This document shows, in pieces, positions 35,769 to 49,686 of a stretch of DNA of 64,000 bases (the stretch's first letter is position 1; every line of letters starts with the position of its first letter). A model generated the notes under the pieces. The model searched no databases. It saw only the letters and a program-made list of their open reading frames with translations, and was not told the DNA's origin. Location: assembly GCA_014338405.1 (NCBI GenBank), contig JTDE01022086.1, forward strand, positions 8,990 through 72,989, in the 5' to 3' direction. The translations under genes and the position numbers were made by a program. The stretch comes from Paragonimus skrjabini miyazakii (taxonomy: Eukaryota; Platyhelminthes; Trematoda; Plagiorchiida; Troglotrematidae).

Positions 35769-38700
35769 GTGAGTGATTTTGAGGAAGTTTTAAAGAATCT
35801 ACCCACTTCACGGTATGCTATGTCACAAACGTGAATGAATGGTCTAATCTTCGAAGCAAACAGGAGGCTGAATATAGTCGTGACCACTTGTGGTGTCAAC
35901 AAAATTTACTGAAGATGGAAGAATATGATCTTCGTTGGTAAGACAAACTTTTTTGGTGAAAGTTTCGGATTTTAGTTTATGTATGAGGCAGGAGGATTGT
36001 AATGGCTTAAAACATTCTGTTTGTGTTGATTTACTGAGCACTGGTCGCTGAATGTTCGATATTACTGTTTCGTTTACCAGTCACGCAGTCGTGGGTCCTC
36101 GCTCGGCTGCCTCGACTGCTCGTGCGTAGGGTTAGACTAGCTGTAGGTATGCAGCTCACATGTGACCTAGCTAATCACATGCCAATGAACACCTTGTATC
36201 TTGTAAACAGTAAACTTACCTCAAAGGTTAACCTCAGTTACTGTCAGCTATGATGAACAATTACATACTAATCTTGAGAGACCACCTGATACATCCTGTT
36301 GTTGACTTCCTTCGTCAAGTCATTTGACCGCCAATAAAAATAGGTGCGAAATAATTCAAAACGAAACCCTAACTACCGAATTAATGTCGGTTTAACGAAC
36401 GAATACCATGACAACGTTTCATCTCTCCAGATTTATTGTGTTCGCTGAGTCGTGGCACTAGTGGCATTGCTATAAATGTGTTCAACGGTGTCCAGATACC
36501 GATCGTTTATGAACTAGCAGCATTCTGTTTGTGGTTATTTAACGTAACACGACTATTTAAAATTCATCAGAATAATGCAGTGGTACGGATAAACGAATCC
36601 GAAGTAGAGGCTCCTTGCGAATGACTAACAAAAATTGGAACGGGTAGGCAAACTATGACGACATTCTGTCAGAACGGTTCAGTGGCAAATCACTGGAGAT
36701 AACACACAAGTTGTTGCAATTAGACTGTTAAGAACACCCGTGTTCAAGAAAACGATCAGAGCTCCAAAGTGTGCTGGTGTAACATTATTGATCCCGGCAT
36801 GAATAACCTAGTGGTATACAAATTCTGAGGGCTTATTCGATGTGTCTGTTTTCAGGAATACAGTAGACAATGAAGCGTAATTAAACACATCAGCTTCTTC
36901 CATTTGAGAAAGGCCTGTAACCATAATGAACATGACCATACAATCGGAAGATTAAACCCATGCAGCACAACAGCAAAAAATTACCGCCGAGGTGAGATGG
37001 AAGACGATGCCTGAAATTCCGATATGTTATTCCATGGTCCACAGTTTCTTTTAACCAGGTATTTGTTAAATTATCGACAGTACACTTAAAACGGACGTTT
37101 AACGTCTACAGAATGGGTCAAGTGTTAATCAGTGCGCTGCAAAATTGCTGGTTACGTCGAGAATCGTCCCACCAGCAAATCGCTTGACATGAGTTAGAAA
37201 CTGTCTACCTTACTTAATTCTAAATAGTACAAACGGTTTGGATTCATCGTTATTGTTTTGATCGAGTGATACTCCAGTGGAATCTACTTTGTGCAGTTCG
37301 AAAAACTGTTCTGTAAGTGCAGTAGGCTTTTGTTTATCTCTTCTCAAATACTTGGTCAGACCCGTAACCAAACACCTGTCCTCTCGCTTTACTTGGTATA
37401 TAAGTCGGGTGTGGCCTAGTTCTTCCACTTATGCGTTTAGTCACAATCGATTGTGGTTGGTAATTGGGTCATCCCGTCGTTTCAATAAGTCATACATTGG
37501 CTGTTCAATTAACTTCAACCAGTGATCCACAAATAGACCTTATCAACCATGTTTAAATAAATTATTTAAATAGACTGCCTTAGCGGTATTTTAATTTTGA
37601 TTGGCAGTTGTTGGTTTGATCTATTCAAGCAGGGTAGTTCTTGCAAACAAGTGTGTCTGAACGTTTGAATTTGACGATTTAGACAAACCTGCTTCTAGGG
37701 CATTGATTTAGCGGTCAGTCCACAATCTTCTGACACAAATAGGAGAGTAGGTGTTCGACACCAGGTGCAACCAAAGTTGTTCATTACCGTCGGTCCCACA
37801 ACCCTAAAACTATTTGATTTTGGAATTAAAATATCGGCACATTTTAGCGGAACTAACCAGTTTTCTATACAACAGTTTCTATTATGAACGTTCTGTCACA
37901 GGATGTTTTAATTTACTATCACACAATAAGAACTAGCTAACCATGGACGTCTCACATGTATAACCTTATTTTCACGTTGTTGTCACTGCTGGAAGGTAAA
38001 ATGATACACAACCTTCACTTCGTTTGAGAATTATGAACCAATGTTTAGCCATACTGTTAATCAAATCCTTAAATTATGCTTCATTCAAAATATTCCTTGC
38101 CTGCTCTTTCTGTCGGTAAGTTCGATTGCTGCTACACAAGAGGTTTGATACTAATCCCTATAGATCGGGGTTTTGCGGATAATCGATCCATTGCATCAAT
38201 TTGAATGCTCACTATTTCATCCAGTAGGCCAGATATTGTCAATGTTGCCTCGTTGAGACACCGCGCATTCACCGCTTCATTCATTCATAAATCGTAGCAG
38301 TTGTCCTGCTTTGAAAATACTAAATCCGGCTTTTTGTGTGAGACAAAACCTCCTCAAAAGCGTGACATTGCTACCTTCACAGGATTGTCTGCACTAAGTG
38401 TCGGTCTCATTAGACAGGCCATGCCACTAATAGTCCTAACCGTCCAAACCATCCAAATTTGACTGCTTTTCATCCAAGTATACCAAATTTTTCCACTGGT
38501 GTTTTCGGGTATTGAGGGTTTCAGACTAACGTACCGGTTGTTCCTTATGATGCATCGTCAGCCACATTATTTCTTGAAGCTCCTGATGAACTCTCCATTA
38601 TCCGGTAACTTGTCTCCAAATAACCTCTGATGTTATCGACACTAAATGATACTACATATTGTGCACATTACTGATTCCTGTTGACATCTTACACAGTTTA

Positions 38701-41700
38701 TATGTTCTGTTGTTTTCTGAGCCTAGCATTTAGATTGCAAATGTTTCAGCATAAAACGCAGTATCATCTTTAGTTTGCAACACCTGTTTGAATGCTGTGG
38801 TTGGTCGACGCCCTCTCTTATACACAATAGTGAGTTTCTCTTCTGACATGAATTCTGGTTGGTTGCTTCCTGTTGCAACTGGATTGTCTATTCAAATTCA
38901 TGGGGTTGTTGGACTTTTGATCCACAGTCCGATTGGTCACTTCCCGTCATTGCTGAATCTGAGTGATTTATTTTTTTCTTTAAGTGAGTCAATCAATGCC
39001 TCGTTTTTGAAGTTCGATCTGATTGGTTGTCGAGTATCGCACTTCGAACATCGATCCGATTTGTTCAGACTACTCCGTTCAGGTGCGCCGAAATTTGGGT
39101 ATAGCCGTTTCCCATTTAGTGCTTGCTGATTGAATCGGTTCATGAAAGCCATGTTTTAAAATGTTCCCTTCCGTGGTTACTGTTTGTCTTACTAGGAGTT
39201 TCTCCAGCGCTACAGGTGATTTTGTACCCGGTTTGGTCCTCACTGGCGGTAATAAACGAAAATTGATTACGTCTGTTGACAGTTCACTCGTGTTTATGTG
39301 CAAGATTTGGCGGACACAATGTTTTCTGCAGTCATGACATTCGAATTTGCACACAACAGTTCTTTTGTTGGTCGGTATGACTTAATTTGTCGGTTGTGAG
39401 AATATTCTTGGATTGTGTGCCAACACAATATTTTAGCATCACAAGAGTCTGGCAGTTACTTCTGATACAATTCCGATGCAAAGGTAAACAGTCCGTTTTG
39501 TAGAGCTCGAGTTTGTTTCTTTCTGCACCAGACTTCGTCTTACGAAATTTCAAGGGTATCCATTAAGAAGGATTCACCGATAAAGATTTTTTTTTCCTCC
39601 TCCTTAAACAACGTTTGAACGTATCTGATTTTATGACACACCGAATAAATGCTGTGGAAACCGAGGGTTCGGTCTGTACGTATCTGTACTTGGTAGACCG
39701 AGGTTTCCAGTGTTTTGTCAGGCTTTCGGCTGATTGGTGCAACCAAACAGACTCAGAATCGGGAGTACGTATGCCCCAAGAAGCAGCCAATCCGAATTCA
39801 GGTCAAAGGTTCAACAGTATCAAAAAGTGACCAATAAAAATTCATTGTAAAAATTTAGTCCACTTTTGTATATAGAAGCAGGCTTCTATCTATTTGCACC
39901 AGTCTTCGTGCTCAGACCTACATACTGATTATGTCACCACGATTGACGCTGAAACGTTTACAATCTAAACGTTAAGCTCAATGAGCAGCCGAATAACCAA
40001 ATCATCCACCGGAATCAGCACCTCCGTCACCCCTAATTATCAGAAATCTCACGTGATACTATCCTTCTCGATTGTGGCTTGTTTCCTCTTCCGTTAAATA
40101 TCATATTTTTTAGTGTAGTTGTTCACGGCGATTTTAAGTTCTCTTATACGTTATCTAATGTCTCTGCTTCTAAAGTCTATTGCATGCGATGTCGAAACCT
40201 CGCTGCGCCCAAAATATGTCACTTCCATTTATCTGGATATTGGTAAAAAGTAACAAAAAGATTGTAAGATTCAGTTTTTCAGAGGTTACTTGGTGATCAT
40301 TGATAACCGGGTTTTCAGCACTTTATTCCTTGATAATTACGAGCCCGGATAACCATTTTCCATCATTTTGATTAGTTAAAATTACACTAGTTCACTTTGA
40401 CACAAATATTTAGTCGCGCTGGAGGTTATCGTTTTTGCCTTCTTATGGGGAAAACCGGATCACTTCACCCGTAACTGTCGAACCTCTAACCAAAAAGAAG
40501 GTGGGCTTAAAATTGTGGATTGCGTTACACCGGTGAGATGAAACCACTTTGTATCTGGAGTATAATACTTCTTTCATTGTCAACTGTGTTATGTGCAGGT
40601 TACCTTTCTGAGGCGTCAGAGCAAATTATTATTTTGTCCTATAAGAAATTTCTCGTTCTACTATTAGCCTATTGGTAGTTGTGACCTTCACCGTCTTCCC
40701 GCTTTCTTATTGGTCAATTGCTTGCAGCCAGTCAAATTCGCCTGTTTTTGAGGGTCCCTGGGTCACTATCTAAATGAGGGTGTTCTGAGTTCTCGGTGTG
40801 GCCTCGTTGTTCCACTGATAAGGCACTTTGCAAGTTTGGGTATTCTGTTCCTGCCGTTGTTTTGGTTACAGCCGAAACTTGGCTTTTTCATATTTGGGTC
40901 TATTCAGAATCGACAAATCTGTCAGTCTACTTATTAATCCTTGATGTTTTTTGTGCGTTATCCTGCAATGCGAGGAATCAAAGGTTCAAACCCAGCTGCA
41001 CGCGTTTAGTGAGTGGAGTTATTCTTGAAGTCGGTACACGGTAATCAAAATGCTGATAGGAAGTTTCACTTAAACATCACGGCTCATATCAGATATGATT
41101 GAAGCTTGGTTTATGTCATGCTGTTACTTTGCTTTTTAAAAAACGAGCTAAACTACACATGTTTCGTCGTACGGATACCGTGGAAGTACTTGTGTATGAC
41201 GACAATTTTAACCCTCCTTTTGGTTCAAACATACATGTCAGTGGTTTTAAGTAGCACCGATTAAGCACAGCTTTGTCAGGCAAACTTAACCACAGAGAAA
41301 CAGACTAACCGATACAATAAGAAATGGTAGTTTCATATCTTTTTGATGATAATCTTCAAACCAAAAGTTTCACAACTAGTTTCGTCCTTGTTTGAACCAA
41401 GCAAGTGAGTTGCATCTGAAATAAACCGATGTACTGTATCAATAGTTGCAAAACTACCACAAATTCACAGTTTCGTCCAGTCGTGATCGCTGTTCAAGCC
41501 ATCTCACCCTTCGAGACCGATTGTGTCCATTCACGTTAAACTGGATATGAAGAGGTTACACACCTAATTGGCTGTTAATGTTTTCGCCTCTGTCGTTCTT
41601 TAACAAAGCAGAATTTCTTTGTAGTTACAAGAACCTATTACTAACTGATCTCTCCCGGTTCAGACGATAATTCACACCCCGCGAACTAGAGTACAGGTGA

Positions 41701-44069
41701 CCTATTGAGCCCCATTCTCATAGGCATTGTTCATCAACATGATACGCTTTGCTTCACTGACTGGTCCAATCATATCGGTTACTAAGACAATCGTCTTTGT
41801 CTTCTTGTGACTGATCACGCCTGACTTTGCTCAAACAAGACCTCCTTGACTAGCATGTTGTTCCACATTGTGTAATCAACATGAACTGATTCCGAAACGA
41901 GGCAGAAAAACTAACAAATGGGTCATCGAGCATGGACGGGCACCAGGTTTACGTGTTACAACTTGCAGAAAATTGTTTCCGTTCTTCGAGTTTTCAAAAG
42001 GTTGTACATATACATTTTATGACCTGTCCACTAACCTCCTCTTCGAGAGCTTTTAAGACAACTGTCATTGATTACTACCTTTCGTTCGAAAGGGTCGTTT
42101 CTCGTTAAATGAACCAAACACTTCACGGTACATCCAGCATCTTATAAATCGTCAAAAAGAGGGACTAGTTTTCAAAGAACGGAGATGATAGAACCCTTGT
42201 TACAGATTCACCACTGATTTACCCGGAATTCGAAAAGGTCATTTTAATGAATGCATTTCAAACTATTTTTATCAGCTAGGTAGCAACAAATCGTTTAACT
42301 GGGTCATGTGTTAAACACTGAGGATGCTGTCCACAATGGTGGTAGACGCACACGTCCTTGAAAGTATGACGACACTCAAGTTAGCTAATTTCCCAGTCAG
42401 TCCTACAATGTTGAAACGAACGCCCTCATGTTGCCGACGATAGTTTATGATGGATGGCGAAAATGTGTGGTCAGAAAGATGACTTCTGTAGAATACCTGA
42501 CAACTAAATGCATTTTCTCCCAGAGTCATCATGGATTTAGGTTATATCGGTGAGTTATGATCTGATAGTTGTACGGAACTACTACACAGTGGTTTAAGCC
42601 TCATTCAAATTTAGGTCGGAGTTCCAGAAGATGTACGCGTTTACTTTAGTTGTACACAATATGGGTTTGGCCGGTGTCTAATAGGAGTTGGAAGGGAATG
42701 GATAAAAATGCTAAACACTATCAAACTTAGTTGTTTTTTACCAGTCGCTGTGAAAAACGATATTAGCGATTTCGTCGTCTGTGGAAATCATCAGAGAATG
42801 CCCCATTTGCTTGATCTTGTCATCCATCCAGAATGAGAACCTCCCGAATTGTCAGTCCTGTTCTGTCCGCTAGATAATCTGTTATTCAACAAAATCCTTG
42901 TCTATCTGTTTTCTAGTAAGAGACTTTTCTACTACGTATGGCTCGCTGGTAATCTGTCAGTTCATCTGGCTCTTGTACGTCCTGGCAGCCAGATTAGCCA
43001 ATTAAAATGTCTGCTCGTATGTGTTCTCTAAGTGATCCATTCACCTGATCTTGCCGCGTGACTGTCTGGCTTGCGACAAACCATTAACTTCAGACTAACG
43101 TCATTTAAGGTTTACTATTAGGGAAGTCTGACGCCACAACTTCAAAGAGAAGTGTACTGCATTCAGTTGAAAATCAAAATTAAAACCAGCTACGTTGTTC
43201 TTATAGTGTTGTCCAGTGTGTAGTTCTAGAACAATTCGGCATATTGACCGTTTATATGAGAAGTGCTTAAATTTGCCAATCTTTTGATGCGTAGGTAATC
43301 TTTCGTCACATTCAAAGGCTGCTCGTAACAATTACTAGTAAGGCTACTTTGGGTTCACTGAATTGATCTGGATGCATAGAATCAGAATCATCCGTGGTAG
43401 ACTACAGACATTTTCCACTTTCTTGATGCAACCATACGGATAGCTTGGTGTATTTCAAAGAAAATGTAATCTGCAAGCTAATTTCATTTTCATTGATGTC
43501 AATGGTAGTCAAGCCGATTCAGTCTTTTTCACACAGTCTAAGCTGTTTTCTGAGTTGACCGCATGCTAGAATTGTACGTGTGACAGATAGTTGCTTGATA
43601 ATTGATTAGGTGACAGATCTGCAATGGTGGTCCATCAGGTGATTTGTTATTTACTTTGTGGAACATGACATGGTTCAGGATACAGCAAGCACATTGCGAT
43701 GATGCAGCAGAGTGGCCTTTGCCTGCTATCACAGTAACGTGAGAGATACTGACATAGAAGTTTACGTGCACCAAGCAGAAAGCTTGTCTACAGTACGCAT
43801 CAAACCGATCTATTACTTGGGGTAAGACGGTTAGTCACTACCAGTTTGGCTCATTTGTCCATTTTCTGCCGGCCGTTTTGATAATAACATTTTGTTCGGA
43901 AACTTGTATTGTCCTGTTTGTTTTTTTAATCACGGTGTACTGCTTTTGATCCGAAAGTTGACAGTATCGATCACACGAGACAGTCTGTGCCCCAGGAGCA
44001 ATTAGCGGCAGCTATGCCTACGGTGAGCTGAATGAGTCTCTGGTCCCATGTTTCTCTATGGGTGCTTAC
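35769..44069. other. Putative intron sequence with unassigned open frames
   Basis: No gene supported. A run of consecutive minus-strand frames between about 38700 and 39790 (61-91 codons each; one with SDRCSKCDTRQPIRSNFKNE, another starting MCKFECHDCRKHC) may be an eroded mobile element of unknown type. A frame after a good acceptor at 36431 (CATCTCTCCAG) stays open for about 64 codons without a recognisable motif. Confidence 0.3.
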
Positions 44070-44648
44070 TGTAGTGTAAAGGCGTCCAATAAAGCACAAT
44101 CTTTATTGTCCAACACGCTAGTTAGCATGCTACACGCGCGCTCGCGTATATGAGTCAGCATTCCAGTCCACAACACCCCCAGGCTTCCGTTCACGCGTCG
44201 TGTGCACTTCTACCCGGTTTATGTGTGATCGGCGCCTCCTCTCTGGGGAGGTTCCGCCTACCATTGTTCGCCCGTTAGTCCGATTTGACTGAGCGATGGC
44301 TCGGTCGGTCGCTCGTAATTTCCTCCATCTNNNNNNNNNNNNNNNNNNNNNNNNNNNNNNNNNNNNNNNNNNNNNNNNNNNNNNNNNNNNNNNNNNNNNN
44401 NNNNNNNNNNNNNNNNNNNNNNNNNNNNNNCCGAGTGTTGGAATAATCGCGCCTCCGATTTTGTCGTCCATTCTATTTTTCCTGCCAGGTCTCGTCCGTC
44501 GGTCGGATCCGATCGAGCGATGACTCTTCCGATTGCCCTTGTTGTCCGCCATCCGATCGTTGAGGGTTTGTGGACTTGCCTCCCCCCGCGTCGAGGTATT
44601 CCACGGAGTGTTGGAACGCTCACATCTCCGACCTGACAATCCACCACG
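44070..44648 (-). mobile_element. LTR of the same Gypsy-like family, copy 2, containing an assembly gap
   Basis: It aligns end to end with the LTR at 26118-26647. The end nearest 44070 is almost identical for about 130 bases (3' LTR end, AATAAA included), while the remainder differs more. The outer base is CG instead of TG (minus strand). Flanks TTAC and TTAT are a possible 4-bp target duplication with one mismatch. The 100-N gap replaces what is 48 bp in copy 1 (26381-26428). It is either a small gap in a solo LTR or a collapsed full-length element whose internal region was lost from the assembly. Confidence 0.75.
44331..44430. other. Assembly gap (100 N) inside the LTR
   Basis: Placeholder of 100 unknown bases. 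Frames translated across it are meaningless. Confidence 0.99.
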
Positions 44649-45901
44649 TTATCACATCAGGCTGTAAACAAAGGTCTAAATTTATGGTATCCCCCTGTGG
44701 ATAAGGTGAGACCCGAGGTTCCCGAAGTTCCATGGTTATCGCAAAATGCACTGATAATGCTGTAGGTAGAGGAGGAAGCATTTATAGATTATTTGTTACT
44801 GAACCTAACAACGATTGTGGTATATGCGGCAACTCCCAATACTGCTAAGCTAACAGCCCTGTAAACTATCGTGGCTGTAAGCAGATGAACAGCTTTTGCA
44901 CCCAGCAGCCCGAATTGTTCAATGGAATCTGAAGTACTTTGCGGGTAAATTCTGGAATGATGTATATGTACCCTAGCGATATATCTGCCGAAGTATTTTG
45001 TTGGCGACACAAAGCAGCCTCCGGTTCTGCATTTAGCCCATTCTCTGTAGGACTGCAGTGTGATATCCTTCCTCTTACCGTAGTTTGGCAAAACGTTGTA
45101 ATATAAACAATCCTGCACCTCGCTTTATTCGTCCTAAATTTAGCAATAGTTTCTCACTACATTTCAACACTTGACATGGTGTTCGTCAACAACCGACTAA
45201 TGAAACGGTTCCCTATTCAATCCACTACCTCCATGGTTGTCGCAAGTGACCTTGAGAAGCCGCGTTTGGTATTTTTTCAATCCCACGTCAAACCACTTTG
45301 CTGATAAGCACGACAGTATGTCACGATGGATGTAAACACAACATCGTGATGAACTTTGATACGTTTACTGGCTAAAGTGCGTGATGTCACTAGTGGCTAC
45401 AGATTATGTCCTAATGAGAGAAGAACAAATTTTAACTGGCGGTATACCACTGTGTCATAACTATAACTATAGTACTCTATGAAATAATAGTCTTCTATGG
45501 TAATCCAATATAGTTTACAAGTTTTTTAAGCATAATATAACTCACCTTTTCTTGTCAAAACGTTCTATTACGGCTTGAATGCTGGACCTGGACCCCTGCT
45601 ATGCGGCTTCATCCAATCTACTTGCACGGAGTCAAGAAGAACACGACTGCGGGAAAACACGCTGTATTCCCGACTACCAGTTCGCCTGTAAATATATATC
45701 ATGAAATAGTAGCCAAATATGACCATTTACTCGTTGAATCACTGTCCGCTTGTTCAGACCACTTCGCGGTCAAGTGGCCAAGTAAGGCCAATTCCATAGG
45801 CGTTGCGCTCTGACTGGATCATCAGGCTAGCGTGAAACCCACGCTCACTTTCACACCTCCTTCTAGTTGGTCCGACGTGCCCCTCAGTGCTTTGTTGATG
45901 T
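44649..45901. other. Non-coding block, one unassigned frame
   Basis: A minus-strand frame at 44789-45118 encodes 109 residues with a hydrophobic C-terminal stretch (about 25 residues) that could span a membrane. It matches no family I recognise and has no supporting splice or regulatory signal. Confidence 0.25.
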
Positions 45902-45968
45902 CTGATTTCATCAGCCGTCACCGAAATCCTGACTGGTTTGCAATGATGACTGATTTCATCAGCCGTCA
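45902..45968. repeat. Short direct duplication, period 48
   Basis: The 19-base string CTGATTTCATCAGCCGTCA occurs at 45902-45920 and exactly again at 45950-45968. The spacer (CCGAAATCCTGACTGG...) is partly similar to sequence after the second copy, consistent with a local tandem duplication. Confidence 0.8.
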
Positions 45969-47229
45969 TCAATGTACTGACTAGATTATTTTAATGAATT
46001 TGCCTCCTAACAAGGCACACTGCAAATTTTCACCTAGTTACATTGGTTCCATGGCAAACTGGTTTGTTTTGTGTTCAAAAAACGATGATATGTGCTGAAC
46101 CCAGGCCATTTTGTTGTACCGGTTTTTCTACCGTATCGTATGCAAACTGAAAGATGAGTTAACGCCTCTACAGGAGCAACAAATTTTTAAGTGCGTGACT
46201 TGTGTCTTCTAGCTCATGGTTACAACTTCGTCGAAGTTGATCAATTGTGCTTCTTTATAGCATTATTTTAGTGCTTACATTCCAACATTCAAACGACCTT
46301 ACGTTCAATGTACTCTCTTCAGATGTTGACGCAGCCATCTTTACATGTTGAGTTCCGTTATAACGACGCACTTAGTGTGACCCTCTTTGTGCCAGATATC
46401 GTTGCTATATAACGTTTGAGTTCCATACGGACTCATATTTTTCGAACCCCCAGAACCACGGGTGTCCCAGATCACTGGTTTGAAGCGTATTGAAGAAATT
46501 AAAGAAGTAAACAAAAATAACTGGCTGATCGGGAAAGTTTGTCAATTTCTATCTGTGTATGAGTTGACCTATCACTGGTAAAACAACATCATATGCTTAT
46601 AAACAGAACTAATCTTATAACATTGCCGATGTTTTATGTAGTGTATATGTGCGAATAACATTCTGTTCGTTCTTATCAGTTAACTATACTAATGAATATC
46701 CAAATAGGCAGAAAAGGTTACAACTCGTCAAATCAGCGATCACCACGACATCCCAGGACATGTATGACTCACGCTTTAAAGCGTTACATTTTAAATCACA
46801 TCATGAGGAGAGCTTTTTCGAATAATTCACCTCTGACGTTTATATCTATGTGAGATTGTAGATGATTTCAGCTAACCGATTAAACCTCATTGTTGTACCA
46901 TTTTTTTTATTGTTTAATATTTCATTGGTTGTCATTCACTGACGCTGAGCTCTAATCGCCCGACTGAAATCGTTTACATTCCGTCACATCTGTGAAAACC
47001 GGAAGTAAGATAAGAGGAGGTTGGATCGCTGAGATACCGGTAATTAATAGAAAGTTCATGCAAAGAGTTACCGAAGAGTAGTACTGGGCTCACTGCCGTC
47101 TGTAGCTGGATCCACATAGGTGGTTGCTTAAACATGCAACTAGTACCTCAAACACAACTGAGTTGCATTTGCTCACTGTCTGGCAAACAGAATTTAAGGC
47201 CGTTGTGAGGAGTGACACGTGAGCGGATT
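45969..47229. other. Non-coding block, nothing recognised
   Basis: No gene supported. The last 100 bases may be 3' sequence of the Penelope-like remnant that follows on the minus strand. Confidence 0.35.
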
Positions 47230-48130
47230 CGAGCAAGTGTTTCATTATGACATTTTTGGCCGGTCCATTTTAAACGTTTGAAAGCGATTTTCAAATATAC
47301 CTTGAGACTGGAAATGTGAAACAGCTTCTTTATATAGTCTAATAACTGCATGCAATCCGGATGTACAAGTGAATGTGCAAACAAGGTTTGAGTTACCAAC
47401 TGTTGGCATTGAATCTTCTTTCGCAGTCGAATGTACGCGCGCTTTCAAAATTGAAGTTGGTTGAAGGTTAAGCGTGACTCATCCTATTCTTATGTCTTTG
47501 TCCTTTAAACGGATAAAACCGATAAAATTGCGCCTTTCAAATGTATTTTTGATCGAGGGAGTGTTGAGAAACCTGTGACGTAACGAATGTAAAAGTCCAC
47601 ATTTGTATCTAATTGATGCAAAACCTTTGATTTTTTTGTAATCAGTTGTTTCACATCCTTTTCCGTTTAATGTGTGCACTAAAGCAGTCGTCCTTATTCA
47701 TGGTAAATCGGATGTCCAAAAACGGTGGTTTATTGTCTTTTTAGTTTGCCTAGTAAGTTTATTATTGGGGTGTTAGCTGTTAAAATGTGTACATCTAGAT
47801 CTTACCTGGTCTCTCGAATCGTAACTCACAAAGATGTAATCAGTGTATCAGATACTTCAAGCCAATAGTACTTTGCGCCCTCTTATCAGGAAAGGTCGAA
47901 AACAGATTACCCTGTACAAGTCCCCGAGGAACAAACATGGCTATACTGTTCACCTTGACACATTGCTCTGAATGGAAGGAAATCCGACATTATTAGTACA
48001 CACATTTAGGTTTGAGCGGAATGTGTTGAATATACTTTGCTGTCGCTTGAGTGCGGTTTCTGTAAGGATAGTTGATCAAAGTATTGATGCTTCACGATCT
48101 CTTGTAAATAGATTTACAAGGTGGAACCAC
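47230..48130 (-). pseudogene. Second Penelope-like reverse transcriptase remnant
   Basis: Reading the minus strand downward from about 48130 shows LCTNNVGFP-like sequence, then INSIAM..PRGLVQGNLF (the QVDGVAMGSPLGPxLxNIF region) near 47930. Next is YTDYIFVSYDSR at about 47815-47850, where the catalytic YxDD has become YTDY. Then come FLDIRFTMNKD (about 47692-47720), IRYKCGLLHSLRHRF (about 47575-47620, the thumb region) and NLVCTFTC (about 47385), which resembles the start of the C-terminal linker and GIY-YIG region. Frameshifts and stops break it. It belongs to a different subfamily from the remnant at 1-930, because the corresponding segments differ strongly. Confidence 0.75.
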
Positions 48131-49675
48131 TTCAACATGAAATGCTTAAGTTAGCAGGTAGAAGTTTTAGGAATTTAGTTCCAGTATTCATTTCCATTTA
48201 GCTCCGACGCAAAGTCAGTGGTTTTTCGCTTCTGACTCTATGCTGGTCAAGCATCAGTACTACCTACTGATGTCTTACTGTTGACAATCAATGTTACTTA
48301 GATATTGTTGTGCTGCCTTGCGGTGCTTTATGTTCAAAGTTTCTTGTGTTTTTCCGAAATCCAGTTTCACGGTATGTGATACAACAGTGAAAAAAACACT
48401 CGTGATGAAACTTATGTCTGATTAAATAACCCGACCATTATGTGATTCGCCTTTGAATATGTTATTAGTTTGCCACATTTGAATACAAAACAAAGTATAT
48501 TAGGATTTGTGTCAGTCAGAAATATACATTCGGAGCAGAGCTCGTACCCCATGTCCTTGAGATGTAATGTTTTCCAAACTCGTCATCACAGTTCCACGCT
48601 ACTGCCAGTTTTATCGAGCTGGTTAACAAGACGGACAACCACTATGTTACGAGTATAAGCCTCGCTTTGCTAGGTCACCAAGTGTTTGTTGACTAGCTTT
48701 CCTCCGTCTGATAAGTAGATACTCCTTGCATATTGATTATTGATAACAGCAGAAGACCACAACAGCCGAATACATGTGCTGCCGATTTTCCGTTTTATTC
48801 ATAAACCCATAGTTCCGCGACTGTGTTCGTACTTCGCTGCACTTGTCAGATCTCATACAGCCACTCACGGCTTCTGTACGTAATGTTTTCTGATGTTATT
48901 GATCAACAACCTCTACCGGCCTCAATCACTTTGGGGGTTGTGAAAGAGTATATCATTATCTGTATATCATACGATAACTAGTTAAATGATTTTCCGAAAG
49001 TGTTGGTCTCGTTTTGATCAGTCAGTGTCTACGGAGAGCGTTGATATTTATTGCATTTTACTGCACCGTCTTTCTGATCGAGAAAAGTAATCGAAGCTAT
49101 CGATTAGAGTAAAAAGTGAAAATACTGTTTTGAGACAAATTAAATACTCTTTATACGAAATGGTGCGTCAGCATTCAACTGTAATGATTCCGTCATCTTT
49201 AAGCTGAGCAGCGCGCAGTATAATGATTTTCGACGATAGTACAAAGTAAACATTGATTATGATTGAAACAGTCTAGTAATTCTTTATGCATACCATCTCA
49301 GTCTATTCAACTGCAGAGAGCCATTTAATTCTCCCCAACTAACTCATCAATTCATAAACTGATTGGATATTCTGTAAGTGCAACATCCCATTCAGTTTGG
49401 GTTGTTTTGAGACACATTCTTGTGGCCCACTAGAATCAGAGTGATGAAAACTGACAAATCACCAAAACCAGAATAGCCAAAAGATTAGCAATCCACATAT
49501 TACAAACATTCCTTAACAAAATCCATTATCCACACAAGTGATGCATGTGATAATCGTTGGTTTACTTTGAATGAAAGACTTCAAGTGGCTCTAGAAAATG
49601 ATGTTTAATTTGGATGTACAGCTTATATGGTAAGGAGAAAGTACTGGACTGAATGTGTTAGGCAAGTCATATTAC
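48131..49675. other. Non-coding block, nothing recognised
   Basis: No gene or repeat supported. Confidence 0.35.
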
Positions 49676-49686
49676 AAGTATATATA

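Noticed and set aside
38788..39129. 113-codon plus frame
   Set aside because: Several frames are open on both strands here and the peptide has no recognisable motif. It is mentioned only as part of an unassigned block.
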